A stretch of DNA of 64,000 nt from Ficedula albicollis (GCF_000247815.1 NC_021677.1:3432041-3496040), one strand, 5' to 3'; shown: positions 12,743 through 26,536, numbered from the stretch's first letter. The notes: generated by a model from the sequence alone, not told the origin. A program made the numbers and translations.

Positions 12743-13560
12743 ATGGTATTTCAGTCTTCCTGGAATAAACTCTGGAAAAAAAAAAAGAAAAAAAAAATTC
12801 TTCTGTTTTACAACCTAAGGACTGATGCTCAGCATGAGTTTTTTCACTCTGCAGGGTTGGTGACGTGGCTTTTCAGCTGCCTGTATCACTTTCCTTCTCC
12901 AAAATCTGTTCATCCTCTCAGTCCTTCACGTGCTGGCCGTGTGCCTGCCACCTCCCAGAAAGCATTTGGAGAGATGACAGCTTTCTCAGGACTCAGTTAT
13001 TGAATTAACTCCTTTTTAACTGGATTATCTGAAACATAAACCACTATCCCATCTGTCTAGTGGTCAATACCTTGCTTGTGTGCTAAGCAATGCTTGTCAG
13101 ACTCCCTGTTTCCCTTCTATTCAGTTTAATCACACTTCTGTAGAAGCAACTGGAAAGTTGCTAGACTCACAATGAGGAGTGAGAAGACCCAGGTTCCATT
13201 TTTAACTTTTCAAACTGTTTTACAAAGGCTCACCTTGAGAACTGTGCTGCATCTTGGGTTTCTGCTCCTATTTCTATAAAGACATTTAAGTAAATTTGAC
13301 ATTTATAAAGAGAAAAGCTACTTAGTGATAAACAGTTTACTCACTGGGATAATTTTAACAGCGTTGTTCTGCAGTCTACTTGGTATTGTGAATAAAGAAA
13401 CAAACAATTCTTCAACTATCCACCAGGGTTTCTGAACACATTTCTGTGCTGTTTACATTCCACTAACATTCTTCAGATACAGATTTACCCACAGTACTTT
13501 AAACTGTGTATGTCCAGACACATTTTAATGTTTTCTCACAGCTTTTATGAGTAAATCTTG

Positions 13561-13645
13561 ATTTAAAAAAAAAAAAGATCGGAAGAGCGGTTCAGCAGGA
13601 ACATTTTAATGTTTTCTCACAGCTTTTATGAGTAAATCTTGATTA
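13561..13645. repeat. Duplicated flank around an adapter (about 44 bp)
   Basis: The stretch from acattttaatg to aatcttgatt occurs directly before the poly-A and adapter (from about 13521) and again directly after it (from 13601), each copy followed by an A run. It is a false local duplication caused by the adapter-bearing read end. Confidence 0.9.
13577..13600 (+). other. Illumina adapter fragment embedded in the assembly
   Basis: gatcggaagagcggttcagc, followed by agga, matches the Illumina paired-end read-2 adapter as I know it. It sits after a poly-A run and before a second copy of the preceding genomic flank. It is not genomic DNA. Confidence 0.95.
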
Positions 13646-15404
13646 AAAAAAAAAATCATCACCCTATCAACAATGGCAGATTTATTGATTATTTAAATAA
13701 GGACAGAAGGTTGTCACTTATGTCTCAGATATGTGGCTGTATGGCAGAGGTCACTAAACTTAAATAAAGACTGTAAAAAATAGCTTGCAAATTGCTCTTT
13801 AAAACACTATAAATTACATTTTTCCAATTAAAAATACGGGTTTTCTTATATTTTCTTATTCATATGATATATGAAAGGAGAAAAATATTTTTAATGGACC
13901 TTCATGTCATAATCCAGGAGGTCAAGAGGCATATTGTAAGTTGATGACATGAATGAAATAACTGGGCATCAGAGAGGTGGTCTGGAGACTGGGACAAGAA
14001 AGGTGTCAACTCCTTCTCTTGATCACTCCTGAAGAGAATTAAATGACTCCTTAAATCAGGATTTATACAAATCTATCCTACTCACCATTAGTAATTTTTT
14101 ATACCATCAAAGCCCTACAGGCAACATAATTTATTAAGCTTATGTTAGTGGTCAGTTTATATGTGTTTAACACATATTTCAGAATCTTATTTTTCCATCT
14201 TTGCTGATGTATCTTAGACTTGGGATGGTTGTGTGTGAGTGTGGATGTCAGAGAGGAGGGATGGAGAGAGGGAGAAGAGCAGGAAGCAAAGGAGAAGCCT
14301 GTGAGCACACAAACCAATGGAAATGGGTGTGGATCCACCTGCAGTGTTGGAAAAATGGAGTGTGTGAAGTGTGCCTGTTCATGGTCATAGAGGGTAACAG
14401 ATTAAAATCTTCAGGACAGTTTTAAAATATTAGCCATTCATATTTTAATTGCTGGATGTTTTTATATGCATCAAATTAACACACTTCTTAAAAGTGGTTG
14501 ATACTCTTAAATAGGGTTCAACATGCAGCCATTGCTGTAAATTACTTTTTGTCTGAGCATAAGAGCTTCTGATCCTTTCTCTTGCCTTGGTCTCTGGTGT
14601 TCAAAAGTTTCCTGAGTTGTGGCTCACAGTGATTATAAATATCTGAAATAAAAACACCTCCTGATTTTCTTAGGTACAAAGTCTACCACGAGGCCCCTTG
14701 CAGACAGATGCAAGGCTAATGTGTTTGGTGAAGTTACTATCAGCCTTAAAAGCCTAAAAAAATGCTGAAGCTTTAGTATCTTGACCTTTATGTCAACATG
14801 AATGAGAAATAAATTAACTTCTGAGACAGCAGGCCATTCTGCAGGACTGCATTTGTTGGGAAATGTCTGGTTTTAAATAGAGGTAGAAGGGCAAAAAGAG
14901 GCTGTTTTTCATAAATGCTGAAATATCTTAATCTTGATGTTTGTCAGAATTTCTAGCCTTGATGAACTGGTTACTGATACTGTTCTGAGGCATTTCTGTT
15001 TTATTCTCCTATGGGTACAAAGCTATGGGTGTTGTTAACAGGGAGGTACAAGAGGGATCAGCAAATGTGGAAGCTGACAGCACGTAGGGTTATATCATCT
15101 TTGTCCCACCTGTCTCCTACAGATTTGTTTTCCTTATGAATCCAGCAGTTTCTCAGCAACTCCTGACCTTTTCACAGTAAGTGATTTGTTGAGGTGGGGC
15201 AGGGCCATGTTTCTCCAGGTTTAGGTGCAGAATTTGACTCAGGGAATTTAAGGGCATGTTAATCTTCCTGAGTCACTGGCAGAAGTTTTGCATCCCACCC
15301 GTGAACTTTGACTTTTTTTTATGTTGGAGAGCAGCAATCCCAGGGTTGCTTCACTGATGCTGAAGTGCTTGGCTCAGATTTATTATCATATTGATTTTTT
15401 TTTT

Positions 15405-15590
15405 CTCTTTTTAATATATCATAGCCCAATCAAAGCACTTAAATCAGCAGCTGTAGAGAGGAAACCCCTGGATTCATCCCTCAGTGAGCTACAGTACCTC
15501 TTTTTAATATATCATAGCTCAATCAAAGCACTTAAATCTGCAGCTGTAGAGAGTAAAGCCCTGGATTCATCCCTCAGTGAGCTACAGTAC
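15405..15590. repeat. 93-bp direct duplication
   Basis: Copies at 15405-15497 and 15498-15590 are adjacent and differ at about four positions. They run from ctctttttaatatatcatag to gagctacagtac. Confidence 0.92.
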
Positions 15591-16160
15591 CTTCAGTTTG
15601 CTGTTCCCTGAGAAGGCTGCACATTGAGATGCCTCCTGCCCACTGTGGGGTGAGAAATACAAAAAGAAAAACCCCTCAAGCTGTCCAGTTTCAATTTTAC
15701 ATTCACAGCTAAGTACAACATGAAACAATTCAGTTAATAAGAAATTGCTCAGTTCTTAAGAACTGTAGCTACTTGTTCTTTTTACAGATTTCTTTTAATA
15801 AAATGTCTTGCATAGTTGTACAATTAAACCCAGGAAGAAAAGAACCAGATATATTCAAATGTAACTCAAAGCATACATCTTTAGTATATACTTTGCAAAA
15901 ATAAGCAAGTTGAAGTTCTTTTCTGTATTCTGATTTGCCAAAATTAGGAAGGCTTCCAAGAGCATCTCAGCTTTAAAATAATCCATGTCTAGGAATGAAA
16001 AAGCAAAAGAGCAGTCTGAATGGTAATTTTACAAAATCTGTTTCTCAGTTCTGTTCTTTAACTGCTACATTCCTAAGATGTTTCACTCTAGATTTCCCTT
16101 GATTTTCTCTGTTTTCATATCTGTTCTGCAGTTTTCTCTTAGACAGTGCTGGCGACAGAC

Positions 16161-16221
16161 AAGACATTTGGACTTGATCTTAAGGATCTTTTCCAAGCCA
16201 AATGATTCTACGATTTTATGA
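16161..16221 (+). mobile_element. CR1 3' tail, degraded
   Basis: aagacatttggacttgatct and what follows, to gattctacgattttatgac, resembles the last 60 bases of avian CR1 (tggacttgatgatctt, ccttccaacc, attctatgattc) with many changes. Confidence 0.6.
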
Positions 16222-17482
16222 CTTCTAGAATTACCTACTTATAAGTCTGAAAGTCTTAAGCTATTTCTTCTGCTCTCTAGTAATGGAGTATGAATGGGAA
16301 AAAAAATATATTTTGTTTTTTTTTTTTTCTAACAGTGAATTTATAGTAGACATGATTTGATGGTAAATTATTAATTCATTATCTTTCCTAGTAGTAAATA
16401 TCCCTGCCAGTAATGCTTCCATCACACCCTAATTCTTTTGGATCAGCCTAAAAATCTTCCTTTTATAAAGTGGGAACCCTAAGTTCACAAAGAACCAGAG
16501 ACACAGAATACATTTGCCATGGCTGAGATACTTTTTAAAAGAAGTCAATGTGAGCATTGCAGTGCATCTGGCTCCTCATCTGAGAAAGATAAATGCTTTC
16601 AAGGCTGCCTTTTTTTCCCTTTGTGCCAGCAACTCCTTCCTAAAAGGAAAATCAGGCTATTTAATCAGCTTAAGATGTTAGTGATTTGTGATGGTAATAA
16701 GCAATAAATTTCCTCTGTATCCATATCTATGCAGGCAACTTTCTTGAAGTCCCTTGTGAGGTTTCAACACTTGTGACAACCTTTTTATGATCTGCCAGTA
16801 TAGAGAAAGCAAATGAATTTTGGCTCTTCCTGAAGTGCAAAGCAAGTATTGTAAATATTGAACCACTGTGAAGTGCCAAACTCCCATAATGTAGACTTAG
16901 AGTAGTTGATTCTGAAAGGGAAGCTAATGAAATAATTGACCTCGTTTCCATTGCAAGCAGTCTGACTTTAAAGAGAAGCTTGCACTTGTACTCTATGTAA
17001 ATTGTCCAGAAAAGTAATACTGTCTTCTTCTTTCTTATGTATTTATCTAAAAAAAACCAACAACCCAAAACAAAAACACCCCAACAAATTGAGAAAAGTT
17101 CAAAAATACATATTTTTCATTAGATTATTCAAAATCAGAAAAGCTGAGGGTTTCCACTAGGCTTAATAAGATTATAGAGAAAGAGAGACCACTGGTATGT
17201 GAAATTCAATGCTTCTAGAAGGAAAAAGATTGGAAGCTTGAAAGAAAAATACAGATTTTGACTAGAGCTATATGAGCAATGCAACTCCTATTAACCATTT
17301 GGCTGTCTCTGTGAAAATATCTTTTAATCACATTCATCACGTTACAGATTTTGTGTATATATTTATTCTTTAGGTATTAATGTGAAACTCGAATTTTGCT
17401 AAAGCTCAAACAGCCCTTCACACTCTTTAGTGCTCAGTCCTCATCTCCCAGTCCTTTATATTAATTTAATTTCACAAATTTT

Positions 17483-17570
17483 GGAAGGTGTCCCTGCCCA
17501 TGACAGAGGGGCTGGAACGGGATGGTCTTTAAGGTCCTTCCCAACCCAAACCATCCTATAATTTTATGAT
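17483..17570 (+). mobile_element. CR1 3' tail
   Basis: ggaaggtgtccctgcccatg, then ggctggaacgggatggtc, ccttcccaacccaaaccatc and a degenerate tataattttatgat end: the classic CR1 3' terminus in sense orientation, about 90 bases long. Confidence 0.88.
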
Positions 17571-20500
17571 CTCTCTGGCTGCTGTTTTGAGCACTTTGGT
17601 GGAATATTGCTGTATAGTTTTATACAAATGGGAAATGAAATGCTGCTCTGTCATTTCCTGTAGTATTCTAAAGCACTTTACTATTATTGCAACTTGCTGG
17701 GCTTTCAAGGACCATAATGGAACTTGGAGCTTATTGGCGTGGTTCAAATAAGCTGTTTGTTCTTCCATAACCTGGGGACTTCCTGCTGCTGGCTATCTAG
17801 TGCAGAAATAAATGGCAATTTCTCTTCATTATTATTCATAGGGTCATAATATTCAAGATTAATGTGTGCTCGAATGGCTTAGTCATTAAAATATTCACAA
17901 ATCTTGATGGTTTCATAATTTTTAGCACATGCTGTTTGTCAAAAAAAAATTTCTACTCCAAAATTTCTCCTAGGTTATTCTTTATTCATTCTCCATCGTT
18001 CATTTTGCTATTAAAACTTTTCATTCTGCTAATGAGGGAACATACACAGTATTTGCCAAAAGTGACTAGTCATTTTGTATGACTAGATGAGAAGTTAAAT
18101 TCTTCAATTACTGCATGAACTTCTATTTTGCATAGTGTAAAGAAGGCAGGATAAACCCTTGCAAAACATTAATTAACAGCTCCACTCACTTTGTGAAAAA
18201 TCCTGCAAAAGAAAGAAAAGTCTAAGTGTATCCTATTAATTGTTAGTGTATCCTATTAATTGTTTTCTTGGAATAAATAATCTGGTTCTGTGATTTAAAG
18301 CATGCAAAGAAGAAGCAAAAAAGTCACAGGAGCTTCACTCCTACGAGACAAAACTGCTCACTGTGAAGGACCTCCAGGCCTGATGGTGACAGGAATTTGC
18401 AGTGTGAGTGTCCTCCCCCAAAATGTCTTTCCCACAGGTAATATCACCAGCTTCCCCTTTTAGCTGAGACACAAGCATGCCTCAAATGCCAAATGGCTTT
18501 TAGAAGATTTTTGTGTTCCTTTGCTCCAGCTACTTTTCCTGTCCTGCAAATGTATCACTCTCCATGATTCTGTCTAACAGGGTAAAACAGAACCATTAGA
18601 GCCATCTCTGTGCACTGAGTACTTGGAAATCTGGCAACAGTTTAGAACTGCTGTCCTCTTTTCTGTTATGTTTTCATTTATGGATTTTTTTTCCTTCCCT
18701 GTTTATAATATTTTGCACTGGATGTTAGAAAACCAAAGGTAGTTTTGCACATTTTATTAGTTGTGTGAAGTGTGCATTGAAAGAAAATTTGGTAATAAGC
18801 AAAAAGGACCAAGACTGAGGCGTGGCAACCTGGGAAAATCTTACTGCAGTCGTGTATATGCAGACATGAAAAATTCTTTTTTCTCCTGCACTTTGTGTCT
18901 GTGTCACTTGTGGAGCAGAAGCTTTAGTTCCCACCTGAGGAACAACATCATTCTTTGTCAGTAGACACTGCTGCAGGATGGCAGGGAGGAATGCAAGCCC
19001 TTGGACACACGACTCCTCTCGAGTCTGTCTTTAAAAATCACTGCTCGGTGATTCAGCCAGCTGTCTGATTAGTGAAGGCTTTTTTGTCACTTACAAACTG
19101 TAGCACAGTATTATGTGTCAGCTGTGTGTCAGCTAAGCTGTCAAAGAAATTCACATTAATGTGAAGACCAAGTATATTAGAGATCAGGTGTGCAAACAGT
19201 AATAAATTCTTCTTAGAACAAGTTCACATACCATTTTTATTGTAATTAATCAGCTAATTACATGTGAAGTGACCTTACTTGAATTACAAACAAGACATTC
19301 TGCTTATATAACTTTTCTTCTTAATAAGTGAAACTTTCTTTTTGCAAAACAAAACAAAAAAAAGGTGTAATTTACTATGTTTTGAGTACTTTTTCCTTGT
19401 TATTTAATGTCCGTGAACAATTTGCTTCAGGTTTTGTTGGCTTGGTTTCTTTGTTTTGCTTAAAGCTTTAGTTTTGTCATCTTACCAATAAACTAGTGTG
19501 TCAATCTATGTCAGTTTTGAATTGTATCACAGTGATTCCTGCTAGAAAAATACTCTGCCCAAACAAATCACTTACTGCTTTTGCACCTGTTATTGTGAGT
19601 ATTTTGTATGGCCTTTTAGTAATTCTGATCTCTCATTGAAGTTGTGCTGTGAAATTTCTGTAGATTGAAACTAATTGACAAGTACCTTGGTGAAGTCCTA
19701 GGATTACATGTAGCAGATTTAGTTAATGTTAAGCAATACGTGGAAAAAACATAAAACAAATTTGTAGCCGAAGCAAAGCAGATGAAGAGAAAGCAGACAC
19801 TGATAAAATAGAATTTGTACCACTTTTCAGGAAGAAAAAGACATGCAAACCACTCAGAGGATTAGAGCAGTGTCTTAACCAACACAAGAGCTTTACATAC
19901 TCTGAAGCCTACCTAGAAGATGTAGAACACACAACCAGGGAATTAAAAAAAAATCACTAAAAGCTAATAACAGCCTCAAATACCAGTGAGACCCAGCTAC
20001 AAATACATTTTCAGAGCATGGAGAATGTTCCTACCATGTGAAGCCCTGACACTGATCTCATTTAGGCCTGTTTTGTTGGTCCACATTCCTAAATTTTGGG
20101 TTCAGACACAGTTAGAGCACATATGTGTTATAAAATGAGTGTAATTTGAGATTCATTCCCTTGGTTTTCAACTGCCTTCCTTTAAAGAAGTGCACTGAAA
20201 GATTCTAAACACAGAATTAAGGATAATTAACAGCATTTCAGAGAAGAATCCATTAGCTGAGAATTATTCCTTTGTCCCAGGAGTCTTTGCCAAGGGACAC
20301 CTTCCATCCTGAACAAGTGCCAGTTGTGTTAATTAAGGAGAACTTGTGAAGCACAGAGGAAACTACAGTGCAATACCAGGTTAAAACTGCTTTGGATACT
20401 TGATCCCAAGAACATTCCTCCTCTGGAAAACTTTGGTTCTTAGGCTTCTGGGTTTGAAAAAACCTCCAGTTGCTCCCAAAGTACAACTACTGAGCTGAAT

Positions 20501-21979
20501 GATGGCTGCCAACCCTCCATGGATGTATTGCACAAAAGAAAAAAAATTTAGATTGTCAAAAGCACAGCTAGGATTTAAGCAATAGGCACTTACATTTTCA
20601 CTGTTTTTCAAGAAACTGGATTTCTAAACATACTCCTAAAAATCTCCCTCCGAACAACAAAAAAGTAATGGAAGAAGGAATTTTTTTTTCCCCCCTCAGG
20701 AAATGGCAGCTTGAAATTTCCACTGAATTTAGACAGAATCATATTGGTAAAGATTGATCTGTCCCAATATATCCTATAGCTTAGTAATATGATTATTTAG
20801 AAAAAAAGTAACTTTCTTATTTTATTTGAATGCCTTTTGAAAATTGTTGGGTATAAATAGGGGCAGATTGCTTCTTTTGAACTAAAAATATGTTTTATGA
20901 GATTGTGAATTGCTAAGATTTGTTTCACTACTTGCTAGTAACCTTCACCCAGCAGATCAACTGTATATTACAATACTGCTGGAATATTGGAATAGTTATT
21001 TTAATAAAAACAGCAGAGAGAAGAAAGCTTGTTTTACTTTGGTAAGAATGTGTAAAGAACTCTCCCAGTTAGGATTTCTAGTAAAACTCATTCAGCCTCA
21101 GGTTAAACCAAATGACAGCAGTTTGTTGGTAAAGGAGTTCATTTGGTAGAACACCAGTTACATCCAGGCAAGCAACAACTTGATTGACTAAATAATTACA
21201 TTATTGGTCAGCAGTTCCTTTGATTAAATGTCCTCTCTGTGCCTGGATGATGAGAAATTCCCAGGTCAGTTGGTTTTTTTGGTCATATACTGACTCTTAT
21301 TTGAATCTCTTGGAGTCAGATGAATCCACACAGTATAATCTGTGCTTTTTTATTCCATAACTCATTGCATGTCTAGACACATAAATTGATCTGCATTAGC
21401 TATTGGCCTTTTCCATTGCTGGGTAATTTAGATGCTTTTATTTTGTACAATATTTAGCAATCCAAATGGTAACTTAATAAGTACAAGAAGGGGAAAAATA
21501 CTTTAATCCTTGTTTCCTATTTGAAAAGACAAAGCCACCACATTTCTGTATTTTGCTTGTCTGATTTTTTGGTGAGATTTTTCAGCATCAGAGTTTTAGA
21601 GGATAAAGCACAACTATTTATCCCAGGAAAAAACAAGTCACAGGCCTGCTGTATGGTACTGTCAGTATTTAAATGGAATCATTATACATTTATCTTTGGT
21701 CCTACAGCCTCCCATACTGAACAGTGTTCATGCAACATGTATGTAAAAATTCAAGGCTATTCAAATTCTTCCAGAACAATCTATGATTTCATTCAAAGCC
21801 AATATAAAAGTTTATGTTCAGTGGATCTATACTAAAAACTATTTGAAATCTAAATAGAAAGTGCAATTATATCTTACAACGTTGCTGAAATTTTGCTTAT
21901 TGTGATGTAAAGAATGTTACCCACTTAGTATTTTATCCACTTGGACCTACTTGGTGGTTCTCAAACCTTGGAATAGGTC

Positions 21980-22110
21980 TGGGGAGGTCTCCATCTTTGG
22001 AGAAATTTCATCTGGCTGTATTTTGTGTGAGGTGACCTTGCTTGGGCAGTGTGTTGAACTAAATGGTCTGAAAGGTCCCTTCCCCAAAGGGAAGGAATCT
22101 GTGATTCTCT
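21980..22110 (+). mobile_element. CR1 3' end fragment
   Basis: ggaggtctccatctttggag, gaggtgaccttgcttgggca, aactaaatggtctgaaaggt and the final gtgattct follow the order of a CR1 3' end in sense orientation, moderately diverged. Confidence 0.82.
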
Positions 22111-25100
22111 TTCATAGGGGAATCTGAAGAGAAGGTCGTTTATATTCCTATCATACAATCTCTTGACATAAAAAATGGGATTTTTCTCTTCTGTGTAACA
22201 GATCTATTTCAAATGTAAGTAAAAAAATTCAAAAATATTCAGCATTCAGCAATAACCAAACTGAGTCTTTTGATGAAAGGACTGAGGGTTTTTTAATCTC
22301 ACTAATTGTAATAAAATCTGTCAGAGATAGAAAGGCCATGTTCATCTCTCCAGGCTGTGGAGATCTGATGGTGTGATCCATAGGTAGACAAGTCCATTTC
22401 ACTTGCTATTTCCACATCATTTTTAACCTTGTAATTGCTACAAAAGAAAAAAAAAAACCTGGTCAAAAATTGATTATTGTATCAGAATATCTGTAAGGTA
22501 ATGCCTTGAGCAGAATATTCAGAGAACCTGTGTCCTTTCTGGAAACCATGGCTGAATTCCTAGGATTATAGCATGGAAATAACAGCAGTGCCTCCTGAGC
22601 CCTCTAACAATGAGGTCAGATGTTACAAACATGTTATGATGCTATAATCAATATGCTATAATCCAAGTATTCTGACATGCTGGAATTTGGGAGCTCAGCC
22701 CTTAGTGCTGCCATGATGAAAAAGGTAGAATTATGAAATTTTGGCTTGGATTCATACCAAGATGCTTGGCTGCTGTCATGGCATTCACAGAGGGAATTTA
22801 GAAGCAGCTGGATTTCTGAGGAACACTTTCTGTGCTGCAGATCTCATTTCTGTGAGGACAAAAAAAGTAAAGACTTACCCTGCTCTCATTACAAAGCAGA
22901 GAAAATCACTGGCGTCAGATGAGTACTCCTACCACAGGAGAATACAGATAAACAGGCTTAGAAAAACTGAGACATCTGGAAAGATGGAGTAAAAATTATA
23001 CAAAAATATAGTATGTAACAGTACAAGTGGTAATAGAAAAGCAGATCCAGGATGCAGCCAAAAAATCTCCTGACATGGGACTGTGCTCACCTCAGCTATT
23101 CACAATGGAACTTCACTGCTGTTGAAAATTGCCAGCCAGGCATGCAGGGTGTGAAAATTGCTGTCTGGTGGAAGGGAAGAGCTTAGAGCACTACCCTTAA
23201 GTCTGCTGTCTTCCACAGAAGTTAGGCAGATACGTGATGGTCCCTTTTCCACCCACAGAAACAAAAATTCCATTCTAAAACTTCTCCCTGGCACAAAGGA
23301 ATCAGGAAGAAGTAAACTCAAGATGATGGATAAACACTCCCCTCTCATGCTGTGACCTGCACTGTTTACCTATCTTCTCTGCAGGCAAGCTGTGATATAA
23401 TGGTGTTATATATGATATTGGAGTCCCCCAAACTCTCCAGATGAAAAAGTGTTCGTATCACCCTCACATGTTTTTTCTCATGGCCCGTTCTCTAGAAAAC
23501 TTCTGCTAAAGTCATCTTCAAAGTAGAGTAGGGGACTGCTGGTCTGCTTTTCAAATTGTTCCTCACCTTTGTATTCAGACACCCTTATCATTGGGCAGTC
23601 TCCTGTTCTCACCTTGTAATCTGCTGGTTGCTTTTGATAGCCCGAAATTTCTCATTTCTTTCAATGCTGGGTCATTTACTTGAATCAGTTCTTTAAAGAA
23701 ATGGCCTTTTTGCAGACCTCTGATGGATTTCTTGCTTCTTCTCCAGGGAATCCAAGACAAATTGCTTTATTCTAAAGGATTTCTTTCACTTCCAAATCCT
23801 TGATCCTCAGCTTTTTAATCAAAAAGAGGTTGTGCTCTGCCTCCACTGCCAGACTTGTTTACCAATAAATACTCAAAAATTATCAAGGACTACCATTCTA
23901 CTCTCTCCCAAATTCCCTTTTATGCATGAGAGGAATTTCTTTAATTAATTTCAGCTCTGAAACACTCTTTGCTGTAATTCCAAGCAGCTGCTGTGCTGTC
24001 CCTACTCTTAACGAGCTCTGTCTTCATATGACTCGGAGAAGGACAGAAAGGACCGTGCTGGCTAAAATTGTTTGAAATTGGTTTGCAGCATGCAAAATAA
24101 TCTGGACAGCTCCTGTGTGAAATGGATTGCAGTGTCACTCCCCCCACTGTGGAAATTTAATCTGTCTGGCTGGTGAGAATGAGACTCACAGCAGGGGCAG
24201 AAGGTATTGACTTTTCCACTTTTTAAAAAAAAAAAAAAAAAAGTATTTTTATTTTGGAATGGACTGGGGCTGTTTCATCTGAATTGTCATTCTTAAATAA
24301 TTGTCTTAGTAGGAGCAGTACATTTCAACCCTCTACCATCCTTTGAGAATTCAGGCTAGCTGTTTGCTTAGAGAGATGCAGCCTGACACTCTGAACCTAC
24401 ACACAGTGTGAAAAATTGCTTTGATCAGCTTGTGTTTATAATTTAAGGCAGTAAAATAGAATCCTCACTAATTGTGTTTAAGGCATGATGTATTGTGTAA
24501 TCCACAGAGAGATTCGTTTCAAAAACACTGTAACCACAAAAACATCTGTTCCACTGAGTCATTTTCCCAACGTGCAACTTAAAGCAAAACAGAGCAAAAC
24601 CCACTCCCAGTTGTAACTTATTTGTGTTGATGGAGTAGGATAATGGTGGAAATGTGGGGAAAAACAACAGAAAACTCATCTCCACATTCCTTTTTATACC
24701 AGAAATTCAGAAAAAGAGAAGAAAGAGCCTTTGGAGTTAAAAAACCCATAAAAACCCCTCAGTTTTGAAGAGTTATTGGTATCCTAATTAAATTACGAAA
24801 AGCAAGCCATGCATTGATAGTTAAAAATAATTTGCAAAGGTAGGAATGAGTCTAAAATTAGATGGAATGGAATTAAAATAACAAACCAAGATACATCAGT
24901 GAAATACCTAAGAAATTAATGTCATGGAGGTGCTTGTGTGCATATTTTCATGGTGTTTAAGCCCAATACAGGCTCTGGAAGAGAAGCTAGTAAGAACTGG
25001 CAAAACAGGTGGAGGAAACTGCACTGCATGAAATGAAAGAAAGAAAAACATAAAATGTACTGCAGGCAGTACTCTTTCATCAGTAAGAAGTTGAGTGAGC

Positions 25101-25234
25101 AAGTGAACAACCACCCTTTCACACTTAGAATAATGTGAAATTTCATTCCACCCAGCTTTGGAGGGAAGTTGTAAGATAGGTTCAGGTTTTATACTGAATT
25201 CCAAACTTTTTCTTTTCCCCTGGGGGGATGGAAG

Positions 25235-25890
25235 TTAGAACTTATTAGGAATTAGCTGCTGGGGGTTCTTTCTGACCACCAGATGCTCTTAGGCCCCTAA
25301 CTGAGCTCTTAGGCTCTTAACTTGTCAGGTAATCTTAAATAAGCAAAGCAGCTAATAGTTAAAAAGATTATTTATTACAAAGCACATCTTGTTACAAAGC
25401 ACATCAGTCTCAGTAGGCAATAGCAAAAACAATGGCAAGCAATGGCAAAAGCAGCAGCAATAAGCAAATGGCTAGAAGCCAGAATGGCTAAAGCAAGTGG
25501 CTAGAAGCTGAATAGCTAAAAACAACTCTCCTAATACATACTGTAAGATGCAAATTCAGGCCACTGCTCTTTAACCTATTAGAATTCTAGTTTCTTAGCT
25601 CACCAGGTTACGTATAGCACTACACATACACTCTATCGTGTTCCATCTAAGAAATGTAAGCAATATTCTTACTACAGCTCTGTTATGTCTAAGTCCTGTC
25701 TACAGCTGTGGTCCTGGAGCCTCTACTGAAGATATCAAAATGTTTGCAACCTTCAGCAGAACACTCTCTGCTACCGTGGTATTTGAGGCCTTTTACTTAC
25801 TAAAAACATCAGAATGCACTCTAAGGCTTCTTCAGTCCCTTCACTCTGGTTTCTCTCTGAAGAGTTCAGAGAGACCCTAACTCGCTGACT
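25235..25890 (-). mobile_element. LTR-like segment next to exon 2
   Basis: The text reads as an antisense retroviral LTR. On the minus strand there is an aataaataatc poly-A-like signal (near 25370) followed by a U5-like stretch ending near cagcagctaattcc, with a long U3-like part to the right containing imperfect 'aatggcaagc/aatggctagaagcc' repeats. I could not find terminal TG/CA ends or a target duplication, and no retroviral gene is present. The boundaries and the call are tentative. Confidence 0.4.
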
Positions 25891-25993
25891 CCAACATCAC
25901 TTTTAATAAGTTTGTGTTCTATGGCTGTTGCCATCAATGTAGAGCTGTTTGCCTGCCGAGCTCCGACGCGGCCGCGCTCCTCTCTCTCCGCAG

Positions 25994-26345
25994 ACATCTC
26001 CGTAAGCTTGCTGTCCCTGGTGGTCACGGCCTGCGGGCTGGCTCTGTTCGGCGTGTCCCTGTTCGTGTCCTGGAAGCTGTGCTGGATCCCGTGGCGGGAG
26101 CGGGGCCTGCCCTTCGGGAACAAGGACGGCAAGCAGGAGCCGCTGCAGTACGCGGAGGCGGAGGCTGATGGCCGTGAGTACAGCCAGGATTTCCTGGGGC
26201 AGCCCGCCGCCTTCCCCGAGGCCTCCATGAAGATCAGCCACACCTCGCCGGACCTCCCGCTGGACACCCAGGCTGGGGCCGGGGAGAACTGCCTGCCCAA
26301 TGTGCGCATGCAGCGCCAGGTCACCGAGCCCACCTCGTCTGCACG
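25994..26345 (+). CDS. SYT9: SYT9 coding exon 2: transmembrane segment and cytoplasmic linker
   Basis: Synaptotagmin-9 is a vesicle membrane protein acting as a Ca2+ sensor for exocytosis of synaptic and dense-core vesicles. This exon starts by completing an Asp codon (phase 1) and ends in the first two bases of an Arg codon. It encodes a hydrophobic span at about residues 3-26 (SVSLLSLVVTACGLALFGVS and onward), then WKLCWIPWRERGL, whose juxtamembrane Cys is a likely palmitoylation site. A linker follows with KISHTSPDLPL and RQVTEPTSSAR. The SISxTSPD-like and EPTSSAR segments are typical of the SYT3/6/9/10 group, and the sequence is closest to what I recall of human SYT9. The donor is gcacg|gtcagt and the acceptor is ctctccgcag. 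The exon is markedly GC-rich against its introns. Nomenclature caution: older papers call this protein Syt V and swap it with SYT5. Confidence 0.95.
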
Positions 26346-26536
26346 GTCAGTAACACCCCAGGTGCTCTCTGTTCTTCATCAGTGCAGCCCAACGAGCACA
26401 GCTCACTCGTAATATCATATATCTCATGCATCATCTTCTTGCCACGTTCCTTTAAAAAAAAAAAGATAAAATATGCAAAAGTTATCCATTGAGGATAACC
26501 TCATGGGTTGAAGCGAGAGCGTCACAATCCTGTTCC

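Larger units (their letters stand above)
1..25993 (+). other. SYT9: SYT9 intron 1, 3' part (about 26 kb, no exon recognised)
   Basis: No coding exon is recognisable before 25994. The sequence is AT-rich, every open frame is short and unrelated to anything I know, and no CpG-rich first-exon region is seen. It must be intronic because exon 2 opens with the last two bases of a split Asp codon, so at least one coding exon lies upstream. It holds several CR1 tails, an LTR-like segment at its right end, simple repeats and a set of direct duplications listed separately. The intron ends in a strong acceptor, a pyrimidine-rich stretch followed by CAG at 25991-25993. Confidence 0.85.

Noticed and set aside
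18225..18264. 20-bp tandem repeat (gtgtatcctattaattgtta)
   Set aside because: Too short to separate from ordinary replication slippage.
25866..26333. 155-codon minus-strand frame over exon 2
   Set aside because: It is the antisense shadow of the GC-rich SYT9 exon. The sense frame carries the synaptotagmin signature and correct splice sites.
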